Assembly: GCF_005233845.1 (NCBI RefSeq)
Contig: NZ_SZQL01000003.1
Coordinates: forward strand, 186,001-250,000
DNA: 64,000 bases
Reading direction: 5' to 3'
From: Ilyomonas limi
Lineage (GTDB): Bacteria > Bacteroidota > Bacteroidia > Chitinophagales > Chitinophagaceae
A program made the position numbers and the translations under genes. Under the pieces are notes generated by a model. It worked only from the letters and a program-made list of their open reading frames with translations. It searched no databases and was not told where the DNA came from. Shown one piece after another: positions 1 through 7,421 of the stretch (position 1 is the stretch's first letter; each line of letters starts with the position of its first letter).

Positions 1-73
1 GCAAACGATCCAATTTTTTTATATCGGCAGGGCTATTGATTGTTTGCAGCAAAGCGCCGGGCGCTATCTCCAT
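1..73 (-). CDS. dxs: 1-deoxy-D-xylulose-5-phosphate synthase, N-terminal fragment (runs off the left edge)
   Basis: Reading leftward from the ATG at 73-71, the visible codons give MEIAPGALLQTINSPADI followed by KKLDRL, and the frame is open to the window edge. This matches the usual start of Bacteroidota Dxs proteins (an xPGxLLxxINSPxDLKxL pattern). Dxs condenses pyruvate and glyceraldehyde 3-phosphate with thiamine diphosphate in the first step of the MEP isoprenoid pathway, in the cytoplasm. Only about 24 of some 640 residues are visible, so the assignment rests on the N-terminal signature alone and no catalytic residue can be checked. Confidence 0.65.
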   Translation of the reverse strand, partial: MEIAPGALLQTINSPADIKKLDRL

Positions 74-127
74 GTGCAGGATTTTTTAAGCTGCAAAAAT
101 AGGCAAAGGTGAGCAAATGCAGCTTTT

Positions 128-160
128 TTGAACCACGAAGTCACAGAGAACGCAAAGAGA
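128..160. repeat. Dispersed GAACCACGAAG repeat, copy 1 (single arm)
   Basis: The sequence reads TTGAACCACGAAGTCACAG and continues GAACGCAAAGAGA. Related sequence recurs at 4689-4908, 9714-9744, 26009-26043, 26391-26492, 33108-33148, 47092-47140 and 51281-51378. Complete copies begin TTTGAACC and end GGTTCAAA; this one shows the left arm only. It lies between dxs and the divergent gene at 369. No coding function is seen. Confidence 0.6.
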
Positions 161-272
161 ATAAAAAAAGCATACTTCGCGTATCCTTTAGCCTGCAGCA
201 GGTCCCTGTCTTCAGGGTTCCAATCAAGTAATTCCTTAACCGTAACAATTATTGATCACAAATAGCTCATAA

Positions 273-288
273 ACCTGACGAGAATCAT
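273..288. promoter_or_regulatory. Candidate CRP/FNR-type operator box 1
   Basis: ACCTGACGAGAATCAT. The core is TGA-N6-TCA, the dyad recognised by CRP/FNR-family regulators. The same pattern ACCTGACG-N4-TCAT recurs at 295-310 and 1749-1764, and I found no other copy in the window. Boxes 1 and 2 are 22 bp apart centre to centre, about two helical turns, upstream of the gene at 369. A receiver-CRP fusion regulator is encoded at 2188-3246. That it binds here is inference. Confidence 0.5.
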
Positions 289-294
289 CTTTTT

Positions 295-310
295 ACCTGA
301 CGTATATCAT
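295..310. promoter_or_regulatory. Candidate CRP/FNR-type operator box 2
   Basis: ACCTGACGTATATCAT, second copy of the box, again with a TGA-N6-TCA core (TGA 298-300, TCA 307-309). It lies 22 bp downstream of box 1 and about 60 bp before the ATG at 369. If transcription starts near 346, which is not established, the centre would be near -42 and box 1 near -64, the usual class II and class I activator positions. Confidence 0.5.
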
Positions 311-331
311 GCAATAAAGAGGCAGTAGTGC

Positions 332-355
332 TGAGATTTGCACCAGCAAATCTCA
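332..355 (+). promoter_or_regulatory. Ten-bp hairpin just upstream of the start codon at 369
   Basis: TGAGATTTGC (332-341) and GCAAATCTCA (346-355) form a perfect 10-bp inverted repeat around the loop ACCA, ending 13 nt before the ATG. The left arm contains GAGATTTG, which also resembles a TAnnTTTG -7 element. It could be an operator dyad or an mRNA hairpin affecting initiation; the sequence does not decide between these. Confidence 0.4.
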
Positions 356-368
356 AAAAATTATAGTT

Positions 369-752
369 ATGCAACAAGCAATATCAACAACCGAAGTACA
401 TGATTTTGTAGCTACCGATCAGCATCCCAGTGTTAAGAAAACTAGCAAAAATGTCTTTTCAAAATTTATTAACTGGTGCGAAAAACAAGAATACAGCAGA
501 ATATTGTGGTTAGTGGTTGCCCTTCTTGTACAAATAGCAGCAGTATTACCTTTTACCCTGGCTGCTATCATTTTCATGGGCAATAATAGCTTCCCGCTAT
601 GGGTTTTAGCATGCGTTATCAATGTACCGGTGTTAATTATTAGCCTTGCTGCACAGCCTACTAAAATCACCATTCCTGTGATAGTCCTTGCATGGACAGC
701 AGATGTACTACTTATTCTGTATTGCGCAGTACTTTTCTACTTACATTCTTAA
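369..752 (+). CDS. Small integral membrane protein, unknown function
   Basis: A 127-residue protein I do not recognise. Residues 1-40 are polar, followed by three hydrophobic segments at about 44-70, 75-95 and 100-125, so it should be an inner-membrane protein with a cytoplasmic or periplasmic N-terminal tail. No catalytic motif is visible. The SDR gene starts 18 bp downstream on the same strand, so the two are probably co-transcribed. The upstream region carries two ACCTGACG-N4-TCAT boxes and a 10-bp hairpin, which suggests control by the receiver-CRP regulator at 2188-3246 (inference). ATG is the only reasonable start in this frame. Confidence 0.7.
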   Translation: MQQAISTTEVHDFVATDQHPSVKKTSKNVFSKFINWCEKQEYSRILWLVVALLVQIAAVLPFTLAAIIFMGNNSFPLWVLACVINVPVLIISLAAQPTKITIPVIVLAWTADVLLILYCAVLFYLHS

Positions 753-770
753 CAAGCAACATCCCCTTTC

Positions 771-1532
771 ATGGATAAATATTTAAGCGGCAAAACCGCA
801 ATTGTAACCGGTGGTGCATCGGGTATTGGCGAAGCAACAGCCTTGTTATATGCTGAATATGGCGCTAACGTAGTTGTGAGTGATATTCATGAAATGCAAG
901 GCAATAAAGTAGTAAAACAAATACAACAACATGACGGCAAAGCCATATTTGTAAAAGCCGATGTAAGCCAGCCCGAAGCGTGCGAACAACTGGTAAATAC
1001 AACCGTAGCAACGTTTGGCAGCTTAGACATTGCCTTCAATAACGCAGGCATTGGTGGCGAAAGCAGTGCAGTAGGCGATATGAGTATTGAAGGCTGGAAC
1101 AAGGTGATTACCATTAACCTCAACAGTGTGTTTTACTGCATGAAATACCAGTTGCTGCAAATGCAAAAGCAGGGCAGCGGAGCTATCGTCAATAACTCTT
1201 CTATACTTGGGTCTGTTGGCTTTGCCAATGCAGCGGGTTATGTGGCAGCAAAGCATGGCGTAATTGGACTGACACAAACGGCAGCGCTGGAATATTCTGC
1301 AAAAGGTATCCGCATCAATGCAATAGGGCCGGCATTTATCAATACTCCTTTGCTTACCGAGGCAGGGATGGACAATAATGTAAAACAATCTTTTTTGGTG
1401 CCCTTACACCCGATTGGAAGACTGGGCGAGTCGAAAGAAGTTGCCGAACTGGTGGTGTGGCTAAGCTCTGATAAAGCATCCTTTGTAACCGGCAGCTACT
1501 ATGCAGTGGACGGCGGTTATCTTGCCCGTTAA
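771..1532 (+). CDS. SDR family NAD(P)-dependent oxidoreductase
   Basis: A 253-residue classical short-chain dehydrogenase/reductase, close to the usual 250. Visible signatures: nucleotide-binding TGGASGIG at 13-20, NNAG at 90-93, catalytic serine near 143-144 and YVAAK with Tyr157 and Lys161. Asp38 at the end of the second strand suggests NAD(H) preference. The C-terminal GSYYAVDGG is typical of the glucose-1-dehydrogenase/3-oxoacyl-reductase-like group, but the substrate cannot be read from sequence. It follows the small membrane protein gene by 18 bp, and a hairpin terminator lies about 150 bp downstream. Confidence 0.9.
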   Translation: MDKYLSGKTAIVTGGASGIGEATALLYAEYGANVVVSDIHEMQGNKVVKQIQQHDGKAIFVKADVSQPEACEQLVNTTVATFGSLDIAFNNAGIGGESSAVGDMSIEGWNKVITINLNSVFYCMKYQLLQMQKQGSGAIVNNSSILGSVGFANAAGYVAAKHGVIGLTQTAALEYSAKGIRINAIGPAFINTPLLTEAGMDNNVKQSFLVPLHPIGRLGESKEVAELVVWLSSDKASFVTGSYYAVDGGYLAR

Positions 1533-1683
1533 TACATTAAAACAAATTTTTGAAACCAGATTTAAGTGCTGACAGGTGTGATTCTACACAACAGCTAAAG
1601 CGAAATCTGTGAGCGGTATAATTCTAAGATGCTAATTACCTACTAATCATAAGAGTGGTTTTCTTTAGGTATATGTTAGCGCA

Positions 1684-1711
1684 AAAGCCTTCTTGTAAAA
1701 AGGAAGGCTTT
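1684..1711 (+). terminator. Rho-independent terminator after the SDR gene
   Basis: AAAGCCTTC (1684-1692) pairs perfectly with GAAGGCTTT (1703-1711), followed by a T-rich tract at 1718-1736. It ends the 369-1532 transcription unit about 150 bp after the SDR stop codon. Confidence 0.65.
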
Positions 1712-1748
1712 GTGCGCTCTTCTTTTTATTTTTTACCGGTAAGCAGAT

Positions 1749-1764
1749 ACCTGACGAATCTCAT
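1749..1764. promoter_or_regulatory. Candidate CRP/FNR-type operator box 3
   Basis: ACCTGACGAATCTCAT, third copy of the box found at 273 and 295 (TGA 1752-1754, TCA 1761-1763). The centre lies about 64 bp upstream of the start point expected from the -7 element at 1809-1816, the classical class I activator position for CRP/FNR proteins. It precedes the gene at 1844, which is convergent with the receiver-CRP regulator gene. Confidence 0.5.
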
Positions 1765-1808
1765 ATTTTAAAATGATGTTAGTCTTTCTGAAGGCTTTTG
1801 AATCCGGG

Positions 1809-1816
1809 TACATTTG
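1809..1816 (+). promoter_or_regulatory. Bacteroidota -7 promoter element
   Basis: TACATTTG matches TAnnTTTG. It lies 27 bp upstream of the ATG at 1844. No good -33 TTTG is seen at the expected distance, consistent with an activator-dependent promoter served by the box at 1749. Confidence 0.5.
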
Positions 1817-1843
1817 TAATGAATTATAAAAATTATTAGGACT

Positions 1844-2191
1844 ATGCTGCAGATAGAAGCTGGAAAACAAGTAAAGCAGATACAAACTGATTTCAATATA
1901 CGCTACCCTTACCTGAAGATTGAAATGATAAGGCAACATGCAGGCAAAGCAGAAGCTATGCACGCAAACGAAGTAATTGCAAGAGTACCTGCCACCGCTA
2001 TCAGCATAGGCATACACCAAACGGTTGCCCGGCTGGAACAGGAGTTTTTAGAAAAAGCAGGTTTGAGGGTAAAAGTATATCGTAAGTTTTGCAACGTATG
2101 GATTGAAACTACCCTCACCAACGACTGGACGCTGGAACAGCAAAACCAGGAGGGTAAACTACTAAGCGAACTGAATACTTCCGTTGCTTAA
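1844..2191 (+). CDS. Conserved hypothetical protein (115 aa)
   Basis: A soluble 115-residue protein without signal peptide or membrane segment, mixed alpha/beta, with a C-terminal stretch NVWIETTLTNDWTLEQQN. It resembles small uncharacterised proteins seen in Bacteroidota; I cannot give it a function. Its TAA stop overlaps the stop codon of the convergent receiver-CRP gene by 4 bp (2188-2191). The promoter carries an ACCTGACG-N4-TCAT box in class I position, so it may be a direct target of that regulator (inference). Confidence 0.75.
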   Translation: MLQIEAGKQVKQIQTDFNIRYPYLKIEMIRQHAGKAEAMHANEVIARVPATAISIGIHQTVARLEQEFLEKAGLRVKVYRKFCNVWIETTLTNDWTLEQQNQEGKLLSELNTSVA

Positions 2192-3246
2192 TATGGCAAA
2201 TTGCGTAGTTTGTTTTCGTTTAGTATTATTACCCTACCCGGCTGCAGGTCTATCAGTCCTTCTTTCTTGAAATCTGTAAGCGTGCGTATCAGCGATTCGG
2301 TAGCTATGCCAATAGACTGTGCCATGTCTTCGCGCGATAAGCTGATAATGGTTTCTTTGCCGTTATCAGCTTTATATTTTTCAGCCATCCGTACCAATCC
2401 GTATGCTACTTTTTTGCGCAATGTATTATATGCCAGGTTCAGCAAATCTTCTTCTTTGTTCATCATGTTGTTGGTCATCAACCCAATAAATTCTTTGGCT
2501 GTTTGTGCATCGGCAGTAATAAGTTTTTTAAAGTCTTCGCGTGGTATCAGCATCATTTCGGCATCTTCCAGCAATTCAGCATTATCACGGTAGTTTACAT
2601 CCTGCAGCACCGGCAGGTAACCAAAAAAATCGCCTGTGGTGTACATATCGGTAATCAGTTCTTTACCATCTTCGTTGGTTTTATATACTTTTACTTTACC
2701 GCTTATTATATAGTACACTGCTTTGGGCTTCTGGCCTTCGCTGTACAGGATATGCTTTTTCTTATACGTGTAAATGATGCTTTCTTTGTTTGTAAGCTTT
2801 AACAAGCCTTTCTCCTTTGCATTGTTTATAAATGCAGAAAGATCTTCGTTGTTCGCGTTCAGTTTTTGTTTTAATGCGGCGGCTTTCTTTAATCTTACTT
2901 CTATGGCGTTTAAGAGTTCAATTCCATCAAAAGGTTTGGTAAGATAATCATCAGCGCCCATTTCCATACCTTTGCGGAGGTCTGCTTTTTCGGCTTTTGC
3001 AGTAAGAAAAATAAAGGGTATCGAAGCCGTGTCCTCGTGTTTACTCAGCAGGTGCAGTACGCCGTAGCCATCCAGTACGGGCATCATTATATCGCACACA
3101 ATCAGGTCGGGGCGTTGTGCCAAAGCCACTTCCACACCTTCCTTTCCGTTAGCTGCCGTTAATACTTCATAACCCGAGAGCGTCAATATTTCTGCGGTAT
3201 TCTCTCTTACTTCATCGTTATCTTCTATTATCAATATTCTTTTCAT
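2188..3246 (-). CDS. Response regulator: receiver domain fused to CRP/FNR-type cNMP and HTH domains
   Basis: 352 residues with three modules. Residues 1-120 are a receiver domain with Glu8/Asp9, phospho-acceptor Asp52 (CDIMMP), Thr82 and Lys104. Residues about 150-250 are a cyclic-nucleotide-binding-type beta barrel (VYYIISGKVKVYK, GDFFGYLPVL). Residues about 300-345 are a CRP winged helix (SREDMAQSIGIATESLIRTL). In the recognition helix Glu317 and Arg321 align with CRP Glu181 and Arg185, which contact the TGA half-site. No FNR-type cysteine cluster is present. The partner kinase gene is 14 bp upstream. Such a protein would combine FixJ-like phosphorylation input with FixK-like DNA binding. 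The three TGA-N6-TCA boxes nearby are candidate sites. Confidence 0.9.
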   Translation of the reverse strand: MKRILIIEDNDEVRENTAEILTLSGYEVLTAANGKEGVEVALAQRPDLIVCDIMMPVLDGYGVLHLLSKHEDTASIPFIFLTAKAEKADLRKGMEMGADDYLTKPFDGIELLNAIEVRLKKAAALKQKLNANNEDLSAFINNAKEKGLLKLTNKESIIYTYKKKHILYSEGQKPKAVYYIISGKVKVYKTNEDGKELITDMYTTGDFFGYLPVLQDVNYRDNAELLEDAEMMLIPREDFKKLITADAQTAKEFIGLMTNNMMNKEEDLLNLAYNTLRKKVAYGLVRMAEKYKADNGKETIISLSREDMAQSIGIATESLIRTLTDFKKEGLIDLQPGRVIILNENKLRNLPY

Positions 3247-3260
3247 AAAAACTAAAACGT

Positions 3261-4502
3261 TTATGCCGGAATACGAACAGTAAAAGTTGTTCCTTTATTC
3301 AGTTCGCTTTGTACATCTATGGTGCCATTCATCAGGTCGAGATATTTTACAACAATATGCAACCCAAGACCGGTGCCTTGTATATTACTTGCATTTTTTG
3401 CACGGAAGAAACGCTCAAACAAGTGCTGCATATCTTCTTTGGAAATACCAATACCATTGTCTTGCACCACAATTTGCAGTTGGTCATCAGTTACTGTACC
3501 CGCTACTTTTATAACACCGTTTTCGGGTGAAAATTTACTGGCGTTAGACAGCAGATTCATCAACACATTTTTCAACAATTGCCTATCAACAGATATTTCG
3601 CCGCTACCATTAAATGTGTATTGTATTTTTTGCCCTGGCTTAAATACAGGTTCCATTTCGTGCACTACATCGTTTATTACCGCAAAGCACTCTTCGGCCT
3701 GCACGGTTGCAATAGTAGCTTTTATCAAACCTTCTTCCAGCTTGCCAAGCGATAAGAAATCTTCCAGTATGCTGCGCATATCACCTACGGCTATTTTGAT
3801 GCGCTGAATGTGCTTTTCGCGTTTGGCAGGCTCGTGCACATTGTTGTATTTCTCCAGCAGGAAAGCCGATGTTAAAATAGTACTCAAAGGCGTTCTAAAC
3901 TCGTGTGAAGCCATCGTTACAAACCTGGATTTCAGCTCGCCTAATTCTTTTTCTGCTTTCAGTGCTTCATTTACTTCTTCTTTCGATTTCTCTAATGCTG
4001 CTAAGGTTTCGCGCAGCATTTTGGTGCGGTCTGCTACCTTTTGCTCCAGCACTGCATTCAGTTGTCTTATCTCTTTGGTTACGCGTTGCAGTTCTTCCTT
4101 TTGCTCTAACACAATTTGTTCGCTATGCTTGCGTACCGTAATATCTATGATGAATGCAATCACATACGTCTGGTCGGCGGTGTAATAGGTAAGGCTTACT
4201 TCTACCGGAAACTCCGTACCATCTTTTTTGCGGGCATTCAGATCTCTGCCTTCCCCCATGCGGCGCGGGTGCGGATCGCCAAAAAACACATCGCGGTAAT
4301 GCACATGGCTGTTGCGGTAATCTTCGGGCAACAGAATTTCTATTTTCTTACCCAACACTTCATCTCTTGTATAGCCAAACTGCCCTTCGGCGCACCTGTT
4401 GAAGTTGATAATGCGCGCCTGTGCATCGGTAACCACAATACCAATAGTGGCATAATTAAACAAAGCTTCTAACTGGTGTAAATTCGCTTCTCTATGCGGC
4501 AT
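3261..4502 (-). CDS. PAS-domain sensor histidine kinase, FixL-like
   Basis: 413 residues. A PAS domain spans about 8-125, a coiled coil about 125-185, and HisKA follows with phospho-acceptor His200 (MASHEFRTPLS). The HATPase domain has N box NLLSNASKFSP (317-327), DNGIGI (348-353) and GTGLGLHIV (376-384). No transmembrane segment, so it is cytoplasmic. In the PAS domain His66 (RNSHVHY) and Arg86 (GEGRDL) fall at the positions and 20-residue spacing of the heme-ligating His200 and distal Arg220 of Bradyrhizobium FixL, so a heme-based oxygen or gas sensor is plausible. Many PAS domains carry similar residues without heme. The receiver-CRP gene lies 14 bp downstream. Confidence 0.9.
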   Translation of the reverse strand: MPHREANLHQLEALFNYATIGIVVTDAQARIINFNRCAEGQFGYTRDEVLGKKIEILLPEDYRNSHVHYRDVFFGDPHPRRMGEGRDLNARKKDGTEFPVEVSLTYYTADQTYVIAFIIDITVRKHSEQIVLEQKEELQRVTKEIRQLNAVLEQKVADRTKMLRETLAALEKSKEEVNEALKAEKELGELKSRFVTMASHEFRTPLSTILTSAFLLEKYNNVHEPAKREKHIQRIKIAVGDMRSILEDFLSLGKLEEGLIKATIATVQAEECFAVINDVVHEMEPVFKPGQKIQYTFNGSGEISVDRQLLKNVLMNLLSNASKFSPENGVIKVAGTVTDDQLQIVVQDNGIGISKEDMQHLFERFFRAKNASNIQGTGLGLHIVVKYLDLMNGTIDVQSELNKGTTFTVRIPA

Positions 4503-4553
4503 AGCAACAATAACTGTAAAAGTTTTCCTTAATACCTAATAAATAATAAAATA

Positions 4554-4561
4554 CAAAGCTA
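4554..4561 (-). promoter_or_regulatory. -7 promoter element of the kinase/receiver-CRP operon
   Basis: On the minus strand TAGCTTTG matches TAnnTTTG, about 52 bp upstream of the kinase ATG. No ACCTGACG box is found here, so autoregulation through that box is not apparent. Confidence 0.45.
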
Positions 4562-4688
4562 ACAGATAAAAATCAATGCACTTGACTGATAAATAACAGG
4601 AAAAGCATCCTACCGTGTTTTCCTTTTATTTTAGGGATTGCAGTGTAATAATGGAACCAATGTGTTTAGAAGACGGTTAAAAAATTGT

Positions 4689-4908
4689 TTGATCCACAAA
4701 ATAACAGAAGACACAGCGTAGTACCGAAAGAAATATAGAATATTTCGTGCAAATTCTTTTCTTAGAATACTCATTGTTTCCCTCTTCTTCTATCTTAAAC
4801 AGCCTAAAAAATTTCAACAGTAAAGAATTACCAATTTCCAAAAATTTGGAATCGCGTTGCCTTTGTTCTTTATGTGCCTATTATTTTCCTGGTTTCATGA
4901 TTCAAAAA
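4689..4908. repeat. Dispersed GAACC repeat, degenerate two-armed copy
   Basis: Left arm at 4689-4718 (TTGATCCACAAAATAACAG and on) and inverted right arm at about 4861-4908 (TTTATGTGCC, then TTTCATGATTCAAAAA) resemble the arms of the element best seen at 26391-26492. They enclose about 140 bp of AT-rich sequence. This fills most of the 4503-4973 intergenic region; otherwise only the two promoters are seen there. Confidence 0.4.
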
Positions 4909-4961
4909 CAAGCTTTATAAATGTATTTTGTGCACCAGCTTTATACGCATCAAAATGTGCT

Positions 4962-4969
4962 TACTTTTG
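4962..4969 (+). promoter_or_regulatory. -7 element giving a probably leaderless start
   Basis: TACTTTTG matches TAnnTTTG and ends only 4 bp before the ATG at 4974. Transcription would begin at or next to the start codon. Confidence 0.5.
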
Positions 4970-4973
4970 AAAC

Positions 4974-5459
4974 ATGCAGTTTAGTATTTCGTACAACAAA
5001 AAAAAGGTAATCCAAGGTTTACGCTACCACTTTATTACACGTAAAGAAATCCGCATCCTGCTTATTCTTGTCAATATTTTCGCCATTACGTCGGCGGTAT
5101 TGTTTTATACAAAGCGAATTCGTCCCGAGCCTTTTTTGCTGAGCAGCATTATCTGGATTTTTCTAATGATTAGCTTTTGGTATCTTCTACCCAATATTAT
5201 TTACAGGCGTTCCGGCACTTTTAAAGATAATTTTACCATTTTCATACTGGAGCGCCAGGTACGCCTGCAAAACAAGCGTGGCTATGTAGAGTGGAGCTGG
5301 AATAAGTTTACGCATTATTTTGAAAGCCCCAATTTCTTTCATTTGTACTTTTCGCCCAAGTCTTTTTTTCTCTTGCCAAAAGAATGTATTCCGCCCGACA
5401 GGCTTGATGACCTGCGCACCATTTTCAGAACGCATATTACGCACAGAAGTGCAAAGTAA
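4974..5459 (+). CDS. YcxB-like membrane protein
   Basis: 161 residues with two N-terminal transmembrane segments (about 27-45 and 53-73) and a soluble C-terminal half with YVEWSWNKFTHYFESPNFFHLYF and LLPKECI, the pattern of YcxB-like domains (hydrophobic pair, then a small PH-like beta domain ending in a PK-containing strand). The function of the family is not established. A -7 element directly before the ATG supports this start. It is convergent with the acetyltransferase gene, with 11 bp between stop codons. Confidence 0.75.
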   Translation: MQFSISYNKKKVIQGLRYHFITRKEIRILLILVNIFAITSAVLFYTKRIRPEPFLLSSIIWIFLMISFWYLLPNIIYRRSGTFKDNFTIFILERQVRLQNKRGYVEWSWNKFTHYFESPNFFHLYFSPKSFFLLPKECIPPDRLDDLRTIFRTHITHRSAK

Positions 5460-5470
5460 GCCGGTTCAGT

Positions 5471-5899
5471 TTACAGCCTTTTCTCCATCTTATAATGCGG
5501 AATGGTAACTTCGATAAATTCGTCACCTATTTTTTCGTAGCCCAATTTCTCATAAAAACCCATCGCCGATTTGCGGGCGTGCATACATATCATTTCGAAA
5601 CCCCGGTCGCGGGCAATATTCTCGGCAAATTGTATTAGTGCTTTGCCAATGCCTTTTCCCTGCAGCCCCGATATAACTGCCATTTGCCGCAGCCGCACTT
5701 CTTTGGGCCCGGTTTGCGTTAGCAGGCAACAACCTTCCAGTTTACCATCATCAAAGCAGCCAAGTAAAATATCATTATGCTCTTTCTCCAGGTCTTTGGA
5801 TTCAAATTCAAGCCCGAGCGGTTTGCGCAAAATATTGTAACGCAACTGTACCATTTGCTTATACTCAGGCGAGCCATAGTCTATAATCTTTAATGCCAT
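5471..5899 (-). CDS. GNAT family N-acetyltransferase
   Basis: 142 residues from the ATG at 5899; a longer frame begins only at a TTG at 5920 and is less likely. The GNAT core is clear: motif A VRLRQMAVISGLQGKGIGKAL with the acetyl-CoA pyrophosphate loop QGKGIG (80-85), and motif B FYEKLGY (115-121). The N-terminal QLRYNILRKPLGL is typical of a subgroup of small GNATs. It should transfer an acetyl group from acetyl-CoA to an unidentified amine. It is transcribed divergently from the methyltransferase gene at 6112. Confidence 0.85.
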   Translation of the reverse strand: MALKIIDYGSPEYKQMVQLRYNILRKPLGLEFESKDLEKEHNDILLGCFDDGKLEGCCLLTQTGPKEVRLRQMAVISGLQGKGIGKALIQFAENIARDRGFEMICMHARKSAMGFYEKLGYEKIGDEFIEVTIPHYKMEKRL

Positions 5900-5967
5900 A
5901 ACATTTGGGGAATGTGGCAATTTAAAACTTTTTTCAACAATGCTGCTCGTTGCGGCGGCAATATCTC

Positions 5968-5990
5968 TATATTTTGTTTTTCAAAATATA
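5968..5990. promoter_or_regulatory. AT-rich dyad in the divergent promoter region
   Basis: TATATTTTG (5968-5976) and CAAAATATA (5982-5990) are perfect inverted repeats around TTTTT. Each arm resembles a -7 element on its strand, and the dyad lies between the divergent genes starting at 5899 and 6112. It may be an operator or paired promoters. Confidence 0.3.
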
Positions 5991-6111
5991 ATATCCTTAT
6001 AAAATTACATCTGTTTGCTGCATGATTTTTCCTTATACCGCACAATTCTTTCATCTTGTTGGTCTCCTATTCAATTATACAGCACATTTGTTTATTATTT
6101 CATTTTAACCT

Positions 6112-6807
6112 ATGAGCAACGATGTGTTGGGTGCTGCGCTGCACGACTACTATTTTAGTAAAAAGCAAGGCAAGCTGTGGATTATCAATCAATACGGACC
6201 AAAGGAAGAAATGCCTGTTGCCATGTACTTCAGGCAATACAATGATATGCCGCTGCCGGAGCAAGCGGCTTTGCAATATTGCAAGGGAAAGATATTGGAC
6301 ATTGGTGCCGGAGCAGGCAGCCATGCTTTATGGCTACAGCAACATGGGCACGCGGTAACGGCTATAGACACCTCTGCCAAAGCAGTTGAAGTAATGCAGC
6401 ATCGCGGCATAACGAAACCTTTGCATCAGGATATTTTCGACTATACAGGTGATCAATTTGATACCTTATTATTGCTGATGAATGGTATTGGACTGGTAAA
6501 TACCATAAGCGGTTTGCAACGTTTTTTACAGCATGCCAAACAACTATTACTCCCCGGCGGGCAATTGCTTTTCGATTCATCAGATGTGGCATATATTTAT
6601 GAAGGAAACCCATTGCCCAGGCAGTATTATTATGGCGAAACAGCCTACCGTTATCAATATAAAAAACAAAAAACAGAATGGTTTACCTGGCTGTATATTG
6701 ATAAAAAGTTGTTGAAGCAAATAGCTGTTGCGGAAGGCTATGCCGTGAAGTTTATAGCAGAAGATGAATATGGGCAATACCTGGTAAGATTGAAATTAAA
6801 AACTTAA
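6112..6807 (+). CDS. Class I SAM-dependent methyltransferase, substrate unknown
   Basis: 231 residues. SAM-binding motif I is ILDIGAGAGSHALWL (61-75), the acidic residue after strand 2 is Asp86 (AIDTS), and motif post-I lies around LLLLMNGIGL (120-128). The N-terminal 40 residues contain an aromatic-rich segment. It lacks the conserved cysteine triad expected of an arsenite methyltransferase, so it is not ArsM although the arsenosugar operon lies about 0.7 kb further on. The cyclophilin gene starts 16 bp downstream on the same strand, so they are probably co-transcribed. Confidence 0.85.
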   Translation: MSNDVLGAALHDYYFSKKQGKLWIINQYGPKEEMPVAMYFRQYNDMPLPEQAALQYCKGKILDIGAGAGSHALWLQQHGHAVTAIDTSAKAVEVMQHRGITKPLHQDIFDYTGDQFDTLLLLMNGIGLVNTISGLQRFLQHAKQLLLPGGQLLFDSSDVAYIYEGNPLPRQYYYGETAYRYQYKKQKTEWFTWLYIDKKLLKQIAVAEGYAVKFIAEDEYGQYLVRLKLKT

Positions 6808-6823
6808 AATTATTCTATCAATT

Positions 6824-7414
6824 ATGCAACGATGGTATTATAGTATAGCACTGATTGCAATTATTGTAATAGCTTGTTCATCGCCCAAATACAAATATCC
6901 GCATGTAATTATCTCAACCGGTTTTGGCGATATAGAAGCAGAGATATACACCGATAAGGCACCTAAAACAGCTACCGCTTTTTTACGCTATGTAGATTCG
7001 GGCTTGTACAACCGGAGCTACTTTTATCGCATACTCAGTACCGATAACCAGCCGTCTAATGCTGCCAAAGCAAAGCTGATACAGGGCGGAATATGGAAAA
7101 CGGCACCATCAAAATCCATAGCCTTACCCGGCATTCCGCACGAGACTACGCAACAAACCGGCATTCACCACACCGATGGTATATTGAGCATGGCACGGCA
7201 GGCACCGGGTACGGCTACTACCGAATTTTTTATCTGCGTAGGCAACCAGCCGGGCTTTGATTATGGTGGTGAAAATAATCCTGACGGGCAAGGCTATGCT
7301 GCTTTTGGCAAAGTGGTAAAAGGCATGGATGTAGTGCGAAAGATTTATGACCAGCCCGAAGAGGATCAGGCATTTATGCCTCCGGTAGCGATTATCAGCA
7401 TTAAAAGATTATAG
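6824..7414 (+). CDS. Cyclophilin-type peptidyl-prolyl isomerase, lipoprotein
   Basis: 196 residues. The N-terminus MQRWYYSIALIAIIVIAC is a lipoprotein signal with lipobox Cys18, so the enzyme is anchored to a membrane facing the periplasm. The rest is a cyclophilin domain: GDIEAEIYTDKAPKTATAFLRYV, FYRIL, IQGG, SMARQAPGTATTEFFI and AAFGKVVKGMDVV. It catalyses cis-trans isomerisation of prolyl bonds, presumably assisting folding of exported proteins. It follows the methyltransferase gene by 16 bp and is convergent with the membrane hydroxylase gene at 7496. Confidence 0.9.
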   Translation: MQRWYYSIALIAIIVIACSSPKYKYPHVIISTGFGDIEAEIYTDKAPKTATAFLRYVDSGLYNRSYFYRILSTDNQPSNAAKAKLIQGGIWKTAPSKSIALPGIPHETTQQTGIHHTDGILSMARQAPGTATTEFFICVGNQPGFDYGGENNPDGQGYAAFGKVVKGMDVVRKIYDQPEEDQAFMPPVAIISIKRL

Positions 7415-7421
7415 TGATTTT

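Noticed and set aside
6112-6807. Methyltransferase as the missing ArsM of the arsenosugar operon
   Set aside because: It lacks the conserved cysteines of arsenite methyltransferases, is on the other strand and pairs with a cyclophilin gene.
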